Assembly (NCBI RefSeq): GCF_900167205.1
Contig: NZ_FUWW01000013.1
Span: 1-61,763 of the forward strand
Direction: 5' to 3'
DNA: 61,763 nt
From: Eubacterium coprostanoligenes
GTDB taxonomy: Bacteria; Bacillota; Clostridia; Oscillospirales; Acutalibacteraceae
Part shown: positions 28,638 to 38,343 of the stretch, piece after piece
Layout: every line of letters begins with the position of its first letter
How positions within the stretch are numbered: position 1 is the first letter of the stretch
Notes under the pieces: model-generated
The model's input: the letters and a program-made list of their open reading frames with translations, nothing else
Told to the model about the DNA's origin: nothing
Databases searched by the model: none
Translations under genes and position numbers: made by a program

Positions 28638-29239
28638 TTTACAGCTTAAAGGGTACACTTACATATCTTGAACCAACCTTTGCGGTTGTTGAGTGTGGCG
28701 GAGTCGGCTTCAAATGTTTTGTAAGTACAACTACCATCACTTCTTTGACCTCAATCGGAACAGAGGTAAGATTGCTGACATATATGAGCATCAGAGAAGA
28801 CGCTATGGATTTGTATGGCTTTTCAACTCAAAATGAACTCGATGCGTTCAAACTTCTTATTTCTGTAAGTGGTGTCGGACCAAAGGCTGCGATTTCAATT
28901 TTGTCTGCTTTGGCTCCTGACAGACTTGCCGTTGCCGTTTCGTGCGGAGATGTAAAGTCTATTCAGGTTGCACAGGGTGTCGGCAAGAAAACAGCCGAAC
29001 GCATTGTTCTTGAATTGAAAGACAAAATGAATATTATTGCCGGAGGAGAAACCGCAACTGTTGTTGAAAACATTCAATCACAAGTTGTCGGCAGTAATTC
29101 GTCAGAAGCTATTGAGGTTCTTGTTTCTCTTGGATTTAGTCAATCCGATGCGTCGCTCGTTGTCGGCAAACTTGATCCGAATATGTCTGTTGATGATATG
29201 ATTAGAAAAGGACTTCAAAGCCTTTCTGCTAACTTATAA
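28634..29239 (+). CDS. ruvA: RuvA, Holliday-junction binding subunit
   Basis: Tetramer that binds four-way junctions and loads RuvB. The 201-aa protein has an N-terminal OB fold (MIYSLKGTL...[10 protein letters not shown]). Helix-hairpin-helix motifs follow ([31 protein letters not shown]). The C-terminal RuvB-interacting domain ends [12 protein letters not shown]. Its start is coupled to the ruvC stop, and ruvB follows after 11 bp. Confidence 0.95.
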   Translation: MIYSLKGTLTYLEPTFAVVECGGVGFKCFVSTTTITSLTSIGTEVRLLTYMSIREDAMDLYGFSTQNELDAFKLLISVSGVGPKAAISILSALAPDRLAVAVSCGDVKSIQVAQGVGKKTAERIVLELKDKMNIIAGGETATVVENIQSQVVGSNSSEAIEVLVSLGFSQSDASLVVGKLDPNMSVDDMIRKGLQSLSANL

Positions 29240-29250
29240 CAGGTGAAATT

Positions 29251-30303
29251 ATGATAGAAAACGAATTTGAATATGATTTTGAAAATCGTATGTCAGCACC
29301 GGAATACACTCCTGCTGACGAGGAAATAGAAAATTCCTTAAGACCAAAACAACTGACCGATTATGTCGGACAGGAAAAGGCAAAGGAAAATCTTTCGATT
29401 TATATTAAAGCCGCAAAACAGCGTGGCGAACCACTCGACCATGTTTTGTTCTATGGTCCGCCGGGACTTGGCAAAACCACTCTTGCAGGAATTGTTGCAA
29501 ACGAGATGGGCGTTAACATTCGTGTTACTTCAGGTCCTGCGATTGAAAAACAAGGTGATTTGGTTGCTATTCTTTCAAATCTTGAACAAGGCGATGTCCT
29601 TTTTATTGATGAAATTCACAGACTTAACAGAACGGTTGAGGAAATCCTCTATCCTGCGATGGAAGACGGCAAGATTGATATTATAATCGGCAAAGGACCG
29701 AGTGCAAGAAGCTATCAATTGAGCTTGCCAAAATTCACGCTTATCGGTGCGACAACAAGAGCAGGCCAGCTTTCCGCACCCCTTCGTGACAGATTTGGAG
29801 TTATTCTTCGACTTGAAATGTACACTCCCGAGGAGCTTTCACAAATTGTTAAGAGGTCGTCAAAAATTCTCAATATTCCTGTTGATGATGAAGGCGCATA
29901 TCAAATTGCAAGCCGTTCAAGAGGAACACCTCGTATTGCAAACCGATTGCTTAAACGAAGCAGAGATTTTGCCGAGGTTAAGTATGAAGGCGTTATTACT
30001 GCCGAAGCTGCAGCGTCAGCTCTTAACAGTATGGAGATTGACGAACTTGGTCTTGATTCAATCGACCGCAGACTTTTAACAACTATGATTAAGAATTATA
30101 ACGGCGGTCCTGTCGGACTTGAAACTATTTCTGCCGCAATCGGTGAAGAATCGGTTACTATTGAGGATGTTTATGAGCCGTATCTTATGCAAATAGGATT
30201 TTTGGCAAGAACTCCAAGAGGCAGAATTGTCACTCCTGCCGGTTATAAACATCTCGGTTTTGAAAATAATACAGATAATCCACAGCAGTCATTTGATTTA
30301 TAA
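29251..30303 (+). CDS. ruvB: RuvB, AAA+ branch-migration motor
   Basis: Hexameric helicase that drives Holliday-junction migration. 350 aa. Walker A is GPPGLGKTT, Walker [10 protein letters not shown], sensor 1 IGATTRAG, the arginine finger region APLRDRFG, and a C-terminal winged helix ends [23 protein letters not shown] precedes the ATG. It sits between ruvA and glmM in the long co-directional run. Confidence 0.96.
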   Translation: MIENEFEYDFENRMSAPEYTPADEEIENSLRPKQLTDYVGQEKAKENLSIYIKAAKQRGEPLDHVLFYGPPGLGKTTLAGIVANEMGVNIRVTSGPAIEKQGDLVAILSNLEQGDVLFIDEIHRLNRTVEEILYPAMEDGKIDIIIGKGPSARSYQLSLPKFTLIGATTRAGQLSAPLRDRFGVILRLEMYTPEELSQIVKRSSKILNIPVDDEGAYQIASRSRGTPRIANRLLKRSRDFAEVKYEGVITAEAAASALNSMEIDELGLDSIDRRLLTTMIKNYNGGPVGLETISAAIGEESVTIEDVYEPYLMQIGFLARTPRGRIVTPAGYKHLGFENNTDNPQQSFDL

Positions 30304-30312
30304 GGAGAAGTT

Positions 30313-31665
30313 ATGGGTAGACTTTTTGGTACAGATGGTGTAAGAGGAATTGCAAATAAAGATTTAACAAATGAACTTGCAATGCAAATCGGCGCTGCGG
30401 CTGCTGAAGTGTTGCTTAAAGAATCAAAGAGCGCAAAGCCAACTGTTCTTATCGGTAAGGACACAAGAGCGTCGGGTGATATGCTTGAAGCAGCTCTTAC
30501 TGCCGGTCTTTGCAGTGTTGGATGCAATGTCCTTTCTGTTGGTGTTGTTCCAACTCCGGCAGTTGCTTATCTTGTAGGACTTTACGAATGTGAGGCAGGA
30601 ATTATGATTTCCGCTTCTCATAATCCTTGCGAATATAACGGCATTAAGATTTTTCAAAAATCAGGATATAAACTCGATGATGCACTTGAAGATGAAATTG
30701 AATCTATCATTCTTGATAATACCGAAAAAATCGAGTACAAAATCGGCGGTGAAGTCGGCAACGCAACGAAATGCAAATCCGCATTAAAAGACTATATTGA
30801 GCATGTTGTTGCAACAACAGATGTTAAATTTGACGGACTTAAAATTGCGCTTGATTGCGCAAATGGTTCTGCAAGTGCGTGTGCAAAAGAAATCTTCACT
30901 TCACTTGGTGCAAAGTGCTTTATGCTTTCTGACACTCCTGACGGAGTGAACATCAACGACAAATGCGGTTCAACTCATCCTGAAGAACTTATGAAGTTTG
31001 TCAAGGATGCAGGTCTTGATTTAGGCCTTGCATTTGACGGTGATGCTGACAGAATGCTTGCTGTTGACGAAAACGGAGAACTTGTTGACGGCGACAAAGT
31101 AATTGCTATTTGCTCATCAAAAATGAAACAAGAGGGAACACTCAAAAAAGATACCGCAGTTGTTACTGTTATGAGTAATATGGGTTTCTTCAAGTTCTGC
31201 GAGGAGCACGACATTAAGTGCGAAAAGACTGCTGTAGGCGACAGATATGTTCTTGAAAAGATGCTTAAAGAAGGCTATAATATCGGCGGCGAACAATCGG
31301 GTCATGTTATTTTTCTTGATTATGCTACAACCGGTGACGGCGAACTTTCGGGTGTTCAACTTCTTGAAGCTGTTGTAAAAAGCGGTAAAAAGTTGTCTGA
31401 ACTTGCTTCTGTTATGCAGGTTTATCCTCAAGTGCTTATCAATGTTAAAGTGTCGGCAGAGGGTAAGAAAAAATATAATAATGATGAATATATTATTGCT
31501 GCAACTCAAAAGGCTGAAATGGAACTTATGGGTGATGGTCGAGTGCTTGTAAGAGTAAGCGGTACAGAACCTTTGGTTAGAGTTATGCTTGAGGGCAAGG
31601 ATATAAATCATATACAAAAACTTGGTGAACAAATTGCTGAGGTAGTTAAGGAAAGACTTTCATAA
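30313..31665 (+). CDS. glmM: Phosphoglucosamine mutase
   Basis: Interconverts glucosamine-6-phosphate and glucosamine-1-phosphate for UDP-GlcNAc and peptidoglycan synthesis. 450 aa of the alpha-D-phosphohexomutase fold. The phosphoserine loop is ISASHNPCEYNGIK, the metal site DGDADRML, the substrate loop GEQSGH and the C-terminal phosphate loop RVSGTEPLVRVM. AAGGAGAAG precedes the ATG. The stop overlaps the next ATG by one base. Confidence 0.95.
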   Translation: MGRLFGTDGVRGIANKDLTNELAMQIGAAAAEVLLKESKSAKPTVLIGKDTRASGDMLEAALTAGLCSVGCNVLSVGVVPTPAVAYLVGLYECEAGIMISASHNPCEYNGIKIFQKSGYKLDDALEDEIESIILDNTEKIEYKIGGEVGNATKCKSALKDYIEHVVATTDVKFDGLKIALDCANGSASACAKEIFTSLGAKCFMLSDTPDGVNINDKCGSTHPEELMKFVKDAGLDLGLAFDGDADRMLAVDENGELVDGDKVIAICSSKMKQEGTLKKDTAVVTVMSNMGFFKFCEEHDIKCEKTAVGDRYVLEKMLKEGYNIGGEQSGHVIFLDYATTGDGELSGVQLLEAVVKSGKKLSELASVMQVYPQVLINVKVSAEGKKKYNNDEYIIAATQKAEMELMGDGRVLVRVSGTEPLVRVMLEGKDINHIQKLGEQIAEVVKERLS

Positions 31666-32531
31666 TGAGATATTCAAAAGATTGGAAAGATTACGAATTG
31701 ATTGATTGTTCTTGCGGTGAAAAACTTGAACGCTGGACAAGAGAGATTTTAATCAGACCCGACCCACAGGTTATTTGGAAAAGTGAAAAAAATCATAAAC
31801 TTTGGTTTCAGCCAAATGCAAGATATGTCAGATCAAAAACAGGTGGCGGTAAATGGCAGGTGTTTTCACATATGCCGTCTGCTTGGCAGGTTAGATATAA
31901 GGATTTGACTTTCAATATCAAAACAATGGGCTTTAAGCATACCGGTTTGTTCCCGGAACAGGCTGTCAATTGGGATTATGTAAGAGAGCTTATCAAAAAT
32001 TCCGATAAAGAACAGGTTAAAGTTTTAAATCTTTTTGCATACACAGGCGCTGCAACTGTTGCCTGCCTTAAAGAGGGCGCAAGCGTTGTGCATGTTGATG
32101 CCTCAAAGGGAATGACAAATTGGGCAAAGGAAAATGCCCAGGCTTCAGGCGTTGCCGATGGTGATGTCAGATGGATTGTTGACGATTGCATAAAGTTTGT
32201 TAAAAGAGAATACAGACGAGAGAATAAGTACGATATTATCATTCTTGATCCACCTTCATACGGCAGAGGTCCGAAGGGCGAAATTTGGCATCTTGAAGAA
32301 TGTTTGTACGACTTTATGCTTGAAGTTGAAAAAGTCCTTTCAGACGAGCCTATTGCAGTTATTCTTAATTCATACACAACAGGACTTTCAGCTTCTGTTA
32401 TGAAGTACATACTTGATGCTGTTATCACATCAAAACACGGCGGAAGCGTTGAAGCAGATGAAATCGGCTTGCCTGTTACGGCAAACGGCGGAATCCTTCC
32501 GTGCGGAACAACAGCTATTTGGAAGGCTTGA
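31665..32531 (+). CDS. Class I SAM-dependent methyltransferase (RlmK/RlmI-like)
   Basis: A 288-aa predicted RNA methyltransferase. The SAM-binding loop is NLFAYTGAATVA. A ribose-binding acidic residue lies in VVHVDASKGM, and the catalytic-type motif is LDPPSYGRGPKGE. It resembles the C-terminal catalytic domain of 23S rRNA large-subunit methyltransferases but lacks their N-terminal PUA domain, so the target is uncertain. The start overlaps the glmM stop (TAATG) and ecfA1 follows after 3 bp. Confidence 0.82.
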   Translation: MRYSKDWKDYELIDCSCGEKLERWTREILIRPDPQVIWKSEKNHKLWFQPNARYVRSKTGGGKWQVFSHMPSAWQVRYKDLTFNIKTMGFKHTGLFPEQAVNWDYVRELIKNSDKEQVKVLNLFAYTGAATVACLKEGASVVHVDASKGMTNWAKENAQASGVADGDVRWIVDDCIKFVKREYRRENKYDIIILDPPSYGRGPKGEIWHLEECLYDFMLEVEKVLSDEPIAVILNSYTTGLSASVMKYILDAVITSKHGGSVEADEIGLPVTANGGILPCGTTAIWKA

Positions 32532-32534
32532 TGT

Positions 32535-33386
32535 ATGGAACTTATTAAATTTGAAAATGTTTCGTTTTCGTATAAAACAACTGACGAAAATGATAATCCC
32601 GTAAGTATTCCTGTACTTAATGATTTTAACCTTTCAATTGAGCAGGGCTCGTTTGTTGCAATTCTCGGACATAACGGTTCCGGCAAATCAACGGTTGCAA
32701 AACTTACGAACGGTATTTTGTTTGCCGATGAGGGAACTGTCACTGTTAATGGCAAAGTTGCAAAAAATGATGATAGTATTTACGATATAAGACGAGATGC
32801 GGGTATGGTTTTTCAAAATCCCGACAATCAGATTGTTTCTTCTATTGTTGAAGAAGATGTTGCATTTGGCGTTGAAAATCTCGGTGTTCCGTCCGATGAA
32901 TGCAGAAAAAGAGTTGACGATGCGTTAAAAACAGTTGATATGTATGAATACAGACTTAAAACTCCGTCAAAACTTTCGGGCGGTCAAAAGCAAAGGGTTG
33001 CCGTTGCAGGAATCATTGCAATGAAACCGAAGTGTATCATTCTTGATGAACCAACCGCTATGCTTGACCCTGTCGGTCGTAAAGAAGTTATCAACACTGT
33101 TATGAAACTGAACAAAGAAGAGGGCATAACCATTGTTCTCATCACTCACTATATGGACGAAGCTGTAAAAGCTGACAGAGTTGTTGTTATGGACGATGGA
33201 GTTATCAAACTTGACGGCACACCGAGAGAAGTTTTTGCAGATGTTGACAAAATTAAAGCGTTGTCACTTGAAGTTCCGCAGTCAACAGAACTTGTCAATT
33301 GTCTTGGCTTGGACACAGAGCAAACCGTCCTTAATTCAGACGAGTGTGCAAAAGAATTATATAAATATTTAAAGAGAGAAAAATAA
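32535..33386 (+). CDS. ecfA1: ECF transporter ATPase EcfA1
   Basis: One of two ATPases powering group II energy-coupling-factor vitamin uptake. 283 aa. Walker A is GHNGSGKST, signature LSGGQKQRVAVAG, Walker B CIILDEPTAMLDP and the H-loop ITHYMDE. The residues VFQNPDNQI are typical of EcfA Q-loops. GGAAGG precedes the ATG. It is followed with a one-base overlap by ecfA2. No S-component is in the window, so substrate specificity is set elsewhere. Confidence 0.94.
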   Translation: MELIKFENVSFSYKTTDENDNPVSIPVLNDFNLSIEQGSFVAILGHNGSGKSTVAKLTNGILFADEGTVTVNGKVAKNDDSIYDIRRDAGMVFQNPDNQIVSSIVEEDVAFGVENLGVPSDECRKRVDDALKTVDMYEYRLKTPSKLSGGQKQRVAVAGIIAMKPKCIILDEPTAMLDPVGRKEVINTVMKLNKEEGITIVLITHYMDEAVKADRVVVMDDGVIKLDGTPREVFADVDKIKALSLEVPQSTELVNCLGLDTEQTVLNSDECAKELYKYLKREK

Positions 33387-34258
33387 TGGCGATTTTAGAG
33401 TGTGAAAATTTAAAATTCATATATGGCATAGGAACTCCTTTTGAGTTTTGTGCTGTTGACGGCGTTGATTTTTACGCTCAAGAAAACGAGATTATCGGTA
33501 TAATCGGTCATACAGGTTCGGGCAAGTCAACTTTTATTCAACACCTTAACGGTCTTTTGAAGCCGACAGAGGGCACTGTAATCGTTAACGGCAAGGATAT
33601 TTGGGCAAAAGAGAACAAGGACAATATTCGTCAGGTTCGTTTTGCTGTCGGTCTTTGCTTTCAATATCCCGAGCATCAAATATTTGAAGAAACAATTTTT
33701 AAAGAAATTGCTTTTGGACCAAAACAAATGGGGCTTGACGATGAAGAAATCAAGAGCCGTGTGTACGAAAGTATGGAGTATGTCGGTCTTGATAAAGCAA
33801 TGGAAAACAAATCACCGTTTGATTTATCCGGCGGTCAAAAGCGCCGAGTTGCTATCGCTTCAATCATTGCTATGAAGCCACAGGTGCTTATTTTGGACGA
33901 ACCTTGTGCTGGACTTGACCCCAAGGGCAGGGATGTCATTTTGAACCTTGTAAAAGATTATCAAAACAAATCCGGCAGTACTGTTTTGTTTGTGTCACAC
34001 TCTATGGAGGATGTTGCAAAAATTGCCGACAGAGTTTTGGTGTTTAACGACAGCAAGGTGGCTATGTTTGGCACTGTTGATGAGGTTTATTCAAGAGGCA
34101 AAGAACTAAAAACAATGGGACTTAATGTTCCTGAAGTAACCGAGGCATTCTTGAAACTTCACGATATGGGGATTGGTTGCAGAACAGATATTTATACTGT
34201 TGAGCAGGGAATAGAAGAGTTTAAAAGACTAAAAAGTAAAAAGGAGGATATGCAATGA
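33386..34258 (+). CDS. ecfA2: ECF transporter ATPase EcfA2
   Basis: Second ECF ATPase, 290 aa. Walker A is GHTGSGKST, Q-loop CFQYPEHQIFEET, signature LSGGQKRRVAIAS, Walker B VLILDEPCAGLDP. The FQYPEHQ form of the Q-loop distinguishes it from EcfA1. Translational overlaps on both sides (TAATG with ecfA1, ATGA with ecfT) fit a stoichiometric A1-A2-T module. Confidence 0.94.
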   Translation: MAILECENLKFIYGIGTPFEFCAVDGVDFYAQENEIIGIIGHTGSGKSTFIQHLNGLLKPTEGTVIVNGKDIWAKENKDNIRQVRFAVGLCFQYPEHQIFEETIFKEIAFGPKQMGLDDEEIKSRVYESMEYVGLDKAMENKSPFDLSGGQKRRVAIASIIAMKPQVLILDEPCAGLDPKGRDVILNLVKDYQNKSGSTVLFVSHSMEDVAKIADRVLVFNDSKVAMFGTVDEVYSRGKELKTMGLNVPEVTEAFLKLHDMGIGCRTDIYTVEQGIEEFKRLKSKKEDMQ

Positions 34259-35064
34259 TTGATGTAACTATCGGGCAGTATCTTCCGGGTGATTCTGTTA
34301 TTCACAAAGCAGATGCAAGAGTTAAAATTATTACTGCACTGCTGTTTATGATTTCTGTATTCTTGTGCAGAAACTATTACACAATGGGGTTGGTGCTTCT
34401 CCTTTCAATTGCAGTAACAACAATTTCAAAAATCAAACCAAAAATTATGCTTAAAGGCTTAAAACCGATTATTGTTATTGTTATTTTTACAACTGTGCTT
34501 AATCTTTTTTATGGTTCGGGTGAACCGCTTGTACAATTAGGATTTTTGAAAATCACAGCGCAAGGAATTAATAATTCAATATTTATGGCGCTTCGAATTA
34601 TTATTCTTGTTATATTCGGCTTGATTTTGACATACACAACAACTCCTACCGCTCTGACCGATGCAATGGAGTCGCTCATGAAACCGCTTAAATTATTTAA
34701 GGTCGATGTTCATTCAATTGCAATGACTATGACTATTGCACTTCGCTTTATTCCTACTCTTGTTGAGGAAGTGGACAAAATTATGTCTGCGCAAAAAAGC
34801 AGAGGTGCTGATATGGAAAGCGGAGGAATATTTAAAAGAGTAAAGGCTGTTGTTCCTGTTATGATTCCGCTTTTTGTTTCGTCTTTCAGAAGAGCAAATG
34901 AGCTTGAATATGCAATGGAATGCAGATGCTATCGAGGCGGAGCAGGCAGAACAAAAATGAAGATTATGAAAATGTCTGCAAAGGACTATGTATTGCTCAT
35001 TTTGTCAATCATATATTTTGTCGGCATTGTTCTTGCAAGAATTTTTATGAGTAAGGTTATATGA
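34255..35064 (+). CDS. ecfT: ECF transporter transmembrane subunit EcfT
   Basis: Membrane scaffold that couples the two ATPases to exchangeable vitamin-binding S-components. 269 aa, with hydrophobic segments near 25-80, 105-130 and 240-262. The cytoplasmic coupling helices carry the conserved Ala-Arg-Gly-type motifs, here SRGADM (about 181-186) and MECRCYRGG (about 221-229). AAGGAGG lies before the ATG. Overlaps truA by 4 bp, a gene order common in Firmicutes. Confidence 0.93.
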   Translation: MIDVTIGQYLPGDSVIHKADARVKIITALLFMISVFLCRNYYTMGLVLLLSIAVTTISKIKPKIMLKGLKPIIVIVIFTTVLNLFYGSGEPLVQLGFLKITAQGINNSIFMALRIIILVIFGLILTYTTTPTALTDAMESLMKPLKLFKVDVHSIAMTMTIALRFIPTLVEEVDKIMSAQKSRGADMESGGIFKRVKAVVPVMIPLFVSSFRRANELEYAMECRCYRGGAGRTKMKIMKMSAKDYVLLILSIIYFVGIVLARIFMSKVI

Positions 35065-35804
35065 GAAGATTACTTGTAACAATTAGATATGACGGCTCGG
35101 CTTATCACGGGTATCAAGTGCAAAGTAATGCCGTGACGGTTCAAGAGGTCTTTCAAAATGCCCTTGAAAAGGTGTTTAATAAAAGACTTGATGTCAAGGG
35201 GTGCAGTCGCACAGACAGCGGGGTGCACGCTAATATGTACTGCATATCCTTTGATACGGATATGAATATCCCGAACGAGAGTGTTGTTTTGGCTCTCAAC
35301 ACATATTTGCCTGATGACATCGCCGCATATGATTGCAAAGAAGTCAGCCTTGATTTTCATCCACGATATAGCTGCAAATCAAAGGAATATGTCTATAAAA
35401 TTTATAACGGAAAATATCGCAATCCGTTTTATGCAAAATACGCTTTGTGGTACAGATGGAGCCTTGACGCAGAATATTTGAATAAAGAAGCACAAGTTTT
35501 TGTTGGCAAGTATGATTATTCAGGATTTTGCAGTATCAAATCCGATGTCGAAGATTCTGTAAGAGAAATATATTCCTGCAAAGTTTGGCGTGAAGATGAT
35601 TTTGTCTACTTTAAAGTTTGCGGAGACGGATTTTTATATAATATGGTCAGAATTATGGTTGGAACATTGCTTTTTGTCAACGAAGGCAAAATTAAAAGCG
35701 GTGAGCTGAAAGATATAATTCTTTCAAAAGACAGACGCAGAGCCGGAAAAACAGCTCCGCCTCAAGGTCTTTACTTAAACAAGGTGAATTATTATGCCAA
35801 GTAA
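35061..35804 (+). CDS. truA: tRNA pseudouridine(38-40) synthase
   Basis: Modifies uridines 38-40 in the tRNA anticodon stem-loop. 247 aa. Catalytic Asp lies in KGCSRTDSGVHA (about residue 53). Substrate-binding segments RYSCKSKEYVYKI and GDGFLYNMVRIMVGTL are present. The start is coupled to the ecfT stop. The 3' end overlaps the next gene by 11 bp. Confidence 0.95.
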   Translation: MRRLLVTIRYDGSAYHGYQVQSNAVTVQEVFQNALEKVFNKRLDVKGCSRTDSGVHANMYCISFDTDMNIPNESVVLALNTYLPDDIAAYDCKEVSLDFHPRYSCKSKEYVYKIYNGKYRNPFYAKYALWYRWSLDAEYLNKEAQVFVGKYDYSGFCSIKSDVEDSVREIYSCKVWREDDFVYFKVCGDGFLYNMVRIMVGTLLFVNEGKIKSGELKDIILSKDRRRAGKTAPPQGLYLNKVNYYAK

Positions 35805-36972
35805 TGAAAGAGAAAATCAAAGAATAGAAAGAAAAAAGCTAAAAGACAAAAAAATCAAAAAAATCATTTGGATTGTTTTGGCTGTTATTGTTTTGCTTTT
35901 GATTGTGCTTAAGATCTGCGAAATTGACTTTGCCGATATAAAAAACAGAGTTAATTCAGATAGCATTTCAAGTTCTGTTGATAGTGATGCATATCCGTAT
36001 TCTGTTGATGTTCGCAAAGATTCGGAAATGCAGATGGTAAACGGAAAGTTTTATGCTTTGACAGACACAAGCGTTATTTCTATCGACCCTGTATCAGGCA
36101 ATACCGGATATACTTTTGATCACGGCTACGCTTCTCCTGTTCTTAAATCAAACGGCAATTATACCTGCCTTTTTGACAGGGGCGGAACAAGAGTCAGACT
36201 TGATTCAACAACAAAGAATTTATACGAAAAGACGCTTGATCGCAATCTTATTACTGCTGTGGTTTCAAAAAACGGAACAATTGTTTATTCCGCTTTTTGC
36301 GATGATGCAAAATCAAAAATCGTAGTTATAAATAAAAATGAAAGCAAAAAACTTGAATATGAGGTTAATGACGGCTATGTAACAACTCTTGCTGTCAACT
36401 CAAACGCTTCTAAATTTGCTTTTACAAGCGTTAATTCAAAAGATGCTTTCTTGTCATCAACCGTACATATTTTCAATATGTCAAATGAAGAAATGACCTT
36501 TGAAAAAGAATTTAAAAAGTCGGACATTCTTGATTTGCATTTTACAGATTCAAACAATTTATACATAGTCGGAAGCGATTTCTTGTCGATTGTAAAGTCG
36601 GGCAAAAATGTTGAATATATATTGAAACAAGGCAGTATTTCAACTGTGAATTATTGCTACACATCGTCAAATGAGCTTTTGATTAATTACAGCGACTTTT
36701 CAAATTCGTCAAAATCAAAACTTGATTATGTAAAATCAAACGGTAATATAAAAACAAGCATTCCGTTAAAATCTGCTTCAAAGGAAATAACATCTAATTC
36801 AAATGAAATAACCGTATTGTTTCATAACAAAATATGTGTTTATTCGCTTACAAGCGGTGAGCTAAAACATTCTGTGAACTGTGACACTTCGGTGAATAGT
36901 GCTTATTCATTGTCATCAAGAATTTATGTTCAGTACGGTCAATGTATTGATGTGATAAAGAAGGATAAATAA
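35794..36972 (+). CDS. DUF5711-like membrane-anchored protein
   Basis: A 392-aa protein. The basic N-terminus (about 1-25) is followed by one transmembrane helix (26-45), then about 340 extracytoplasmic residues with repeated beta-strand patterns, consistent with a beta-propeller of DUF5711 type. Function is unknown. Position between truA and cvpA is what I recall for this family in Clostridia. AAGGTGAA precedes the ATG, which overlaps truA. Confidence 0.7.
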   Translation: MPSNERENQRIERKKLKDKKIKKIIWIVLAVIVLLLIVLKICEIDFADIKNRVNSDSISSSVDSDAYPYSVDVRKDSEMQMVNGKFYALTDTSVISIDPVSGNTGYTFDHGYASPVLKSNGNYTCLFDRGGTRVRLDSTTKNLYEKTLDRNLITAVVSKNGTIVYSAFCDDAKSKIVVINKNESKKLEYEVNDGYVTTLAVNSNASKFAFTSVNSKDAFLSSTVHIFNMSNEEMTFEKEFKKSDILDLHFTDSNNLYIVGSDFLSIVKSGKNVEYILKQGSISTVNYCYTSSNELLINYSDFSNSSKSKLDYVKSNGNIKTSIPLKSASKEITSNSNEITVLFHNKICVYSLTSGELKHSVNCDTSVNSAYSLSSRIYVQYGQCIDVIKKDK

Positions 36973-36973
36973 A

Positions 36974-37699
36974 ATGACGATATTTAATTATACGGTTAAT
37001 TATGTTGATTTGATTATTGTCGGTATAGTCTTGTTTTTCGGCTTTGTAGGGCTGAATAAAGGAATATTTATTACACTTATAAATTTCATAAGATATGTAG
37101 TCGGATTGTCTGCTTGTATGATTTCTGCAGACAGACTGCCACAGCCGATTTACGACAATTATTTAAAAGAAAGGGTAGTTGATGTTGTTAATCAAAAAAT
37201 CGTAACCTCGTCCAATATAGACGAAATTATGAATAATTTTAACAGCGTTATCAACAGTCTGCCGAATATTATTAAAAATAACATAGATTTAACTTCGTTA
37301 AAACTTTCTTCAAATAATATTTCCCAAAATATAACAAATGAGGTGTTTGAACCTGTTATAATAGTATTTCTCAAAGTTATAATATTCATTGTTATTTTTG
37401 CTTTGTTCTTTGGAATAACAGGTGCTGTCATCAGCCACATCAGAAGAAAGAATAAGAATAAGAGAAAAGAAAATAAAAAGAAAAGCTTTGTTGTTTTTAT
37501 GGATAGATTGATAGGCTTTTTGTTTGGATTTCTTAAAGGTGCACTTGTTGTATTTGTTTTTGTAAGTGCTGTTACAAGCCTTTTGGGAGTACCTAATATT
37601 GCCGACAATCAATTTTTACAAACTGCTGCCAACAGTCAGCTTTATCAACTGTTACTCAACTATAATCCATTTAATGTGATTACGGAGGGAATAATATGA
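36974..37699 (+). CDS. CvpA-family membrane protein
   Basis: A 241-aa protein with four hydrophobic helices (about 12-30, 34-50, 125-150, 178-205). The first resembles the CvpA opening (VDLIIVGIVLFFGFVGLNKG). A highly basic stretch (RRKNKNKRKENKKK, about 157-170) follows the third helix. CvpA proteins are linked to colicin V export and envelope homeostasis in other bacteria; the molecular role is unknown. It starts one base after the previous stop and overlaps pgsA by 4 bp. Confidence 0.8.
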   Translation: MTIFNYTVNYVDLIIVGIVLFFGFVGLNKGIFITLINFIRYVVGLSACMISADRLPQPIYDNYLKERVVDVVNQKIVTSSNIDEIMNNFNSVINSLPNIIKNNIDLTSLKLSSNNISQNITNEVFEPVIIVFLKVIIFIVIFALFFGITGAVISHIRRKNKNKRKENKKKSFVVFMDRLIGFLFGFLKGALVVFVFVSAVTSLLGVPNIADNQFLQTAANSQLYQLLLNYNPFNVITEGII

Positions 37700-38322
37700 G
37701 CAAATTTAAAGAAAATGTAAATGATTTATTTGATAATTGGAATACTATTCCAAACTGGTTGAGCTTTTTGAGAATTGCTCTTATTCCTGTTTTTTCAATT
37801 CTTTTTATCAAAGAAATATACATACCCGCTTTTGTACTTATGATAATTGCAGCTTTAACCGACTTGATTGACGGCAAAATTGCAAGAAAGTACAATATGG
37901 TATCTAACCTTGGCAAAATTCTTGACCCAATTGCAGACAAACTCTCACAGGTTGCAATTGTTATCATTTTGATTTTTAAGTTTTGGTCATTTGACGGTCC
38001 GCTTAAATATTTGCTTTTCTTGTTTATTGCAAAAGAGCTTATTATGGTTATCGGCGGTGGACTGCTTCTTGCAAAAGGTTTGCGTCCTGTTGCGGCTGAA
38101 ATGTGGGGTAAGATTGCCACAACCGTATTTTATGTATTTATGATTGCCATTATCGCTATCGGTCCAAACGGTGCTTTGGTTGGTCATTGGTTCTTCAAGG
38201 CTTTGCCAACACCTGTTATCTATGGTATGGTGGTTATATCTGTTATTCTTGCATTTGTATCATTGTTCGGCTATGCTCCGGGCTTTATTAAGCAAATCAA
38301 GGAGAATAAATCAAACAAATAA
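37696..38322 (+). CDS. pgsA: CDP-diacylglycerol--glycerol-3-phosphate 3-phosphatidyltransferase
   Basis: Makes phosphatidylglycerol phosphate, the committed step to PG and cardiolipin. 208 aa. The CDP-alcohol phosphotransferase motif D-x2-DG-x2-AR-x8-G-x3-D-x3-D is complete within DLIDGKIARK...GKILDPIADK (about 55-79). Several membrane helices are seen. GGAGGGAATA lies before the ATG. The start overlaps the cvpA-like gene. Confidence 0.92.
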   Translation: MSKFKENVNDLFDNWNTIPNWLSFLRIALIPVFSILFIKEIYIPAFVLMIIAALTDLIDGKIARKYNMVSNLGKILDPIADKLSQVAIVIILIFKFWSFDGPLKYLLFLFIAKELIMVIGGGLLLAKGLRPVAAEMWGKIATTVFYVFMIAIIAIGPNGALVGHWFFKALPTPVIYGMVVISVILAFVSLFGYAPGFIKQIKENKSNK

Positions 38323-38343
38323 CTTTAGGAGATTATATATCGA

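Noticed and set aside
31976-32755. A 259-aa minus-strand open frame across the methyltransferase and ecfA1
   Set aside because: Opposite both genes, spans their junction, and has no recognisable domain.
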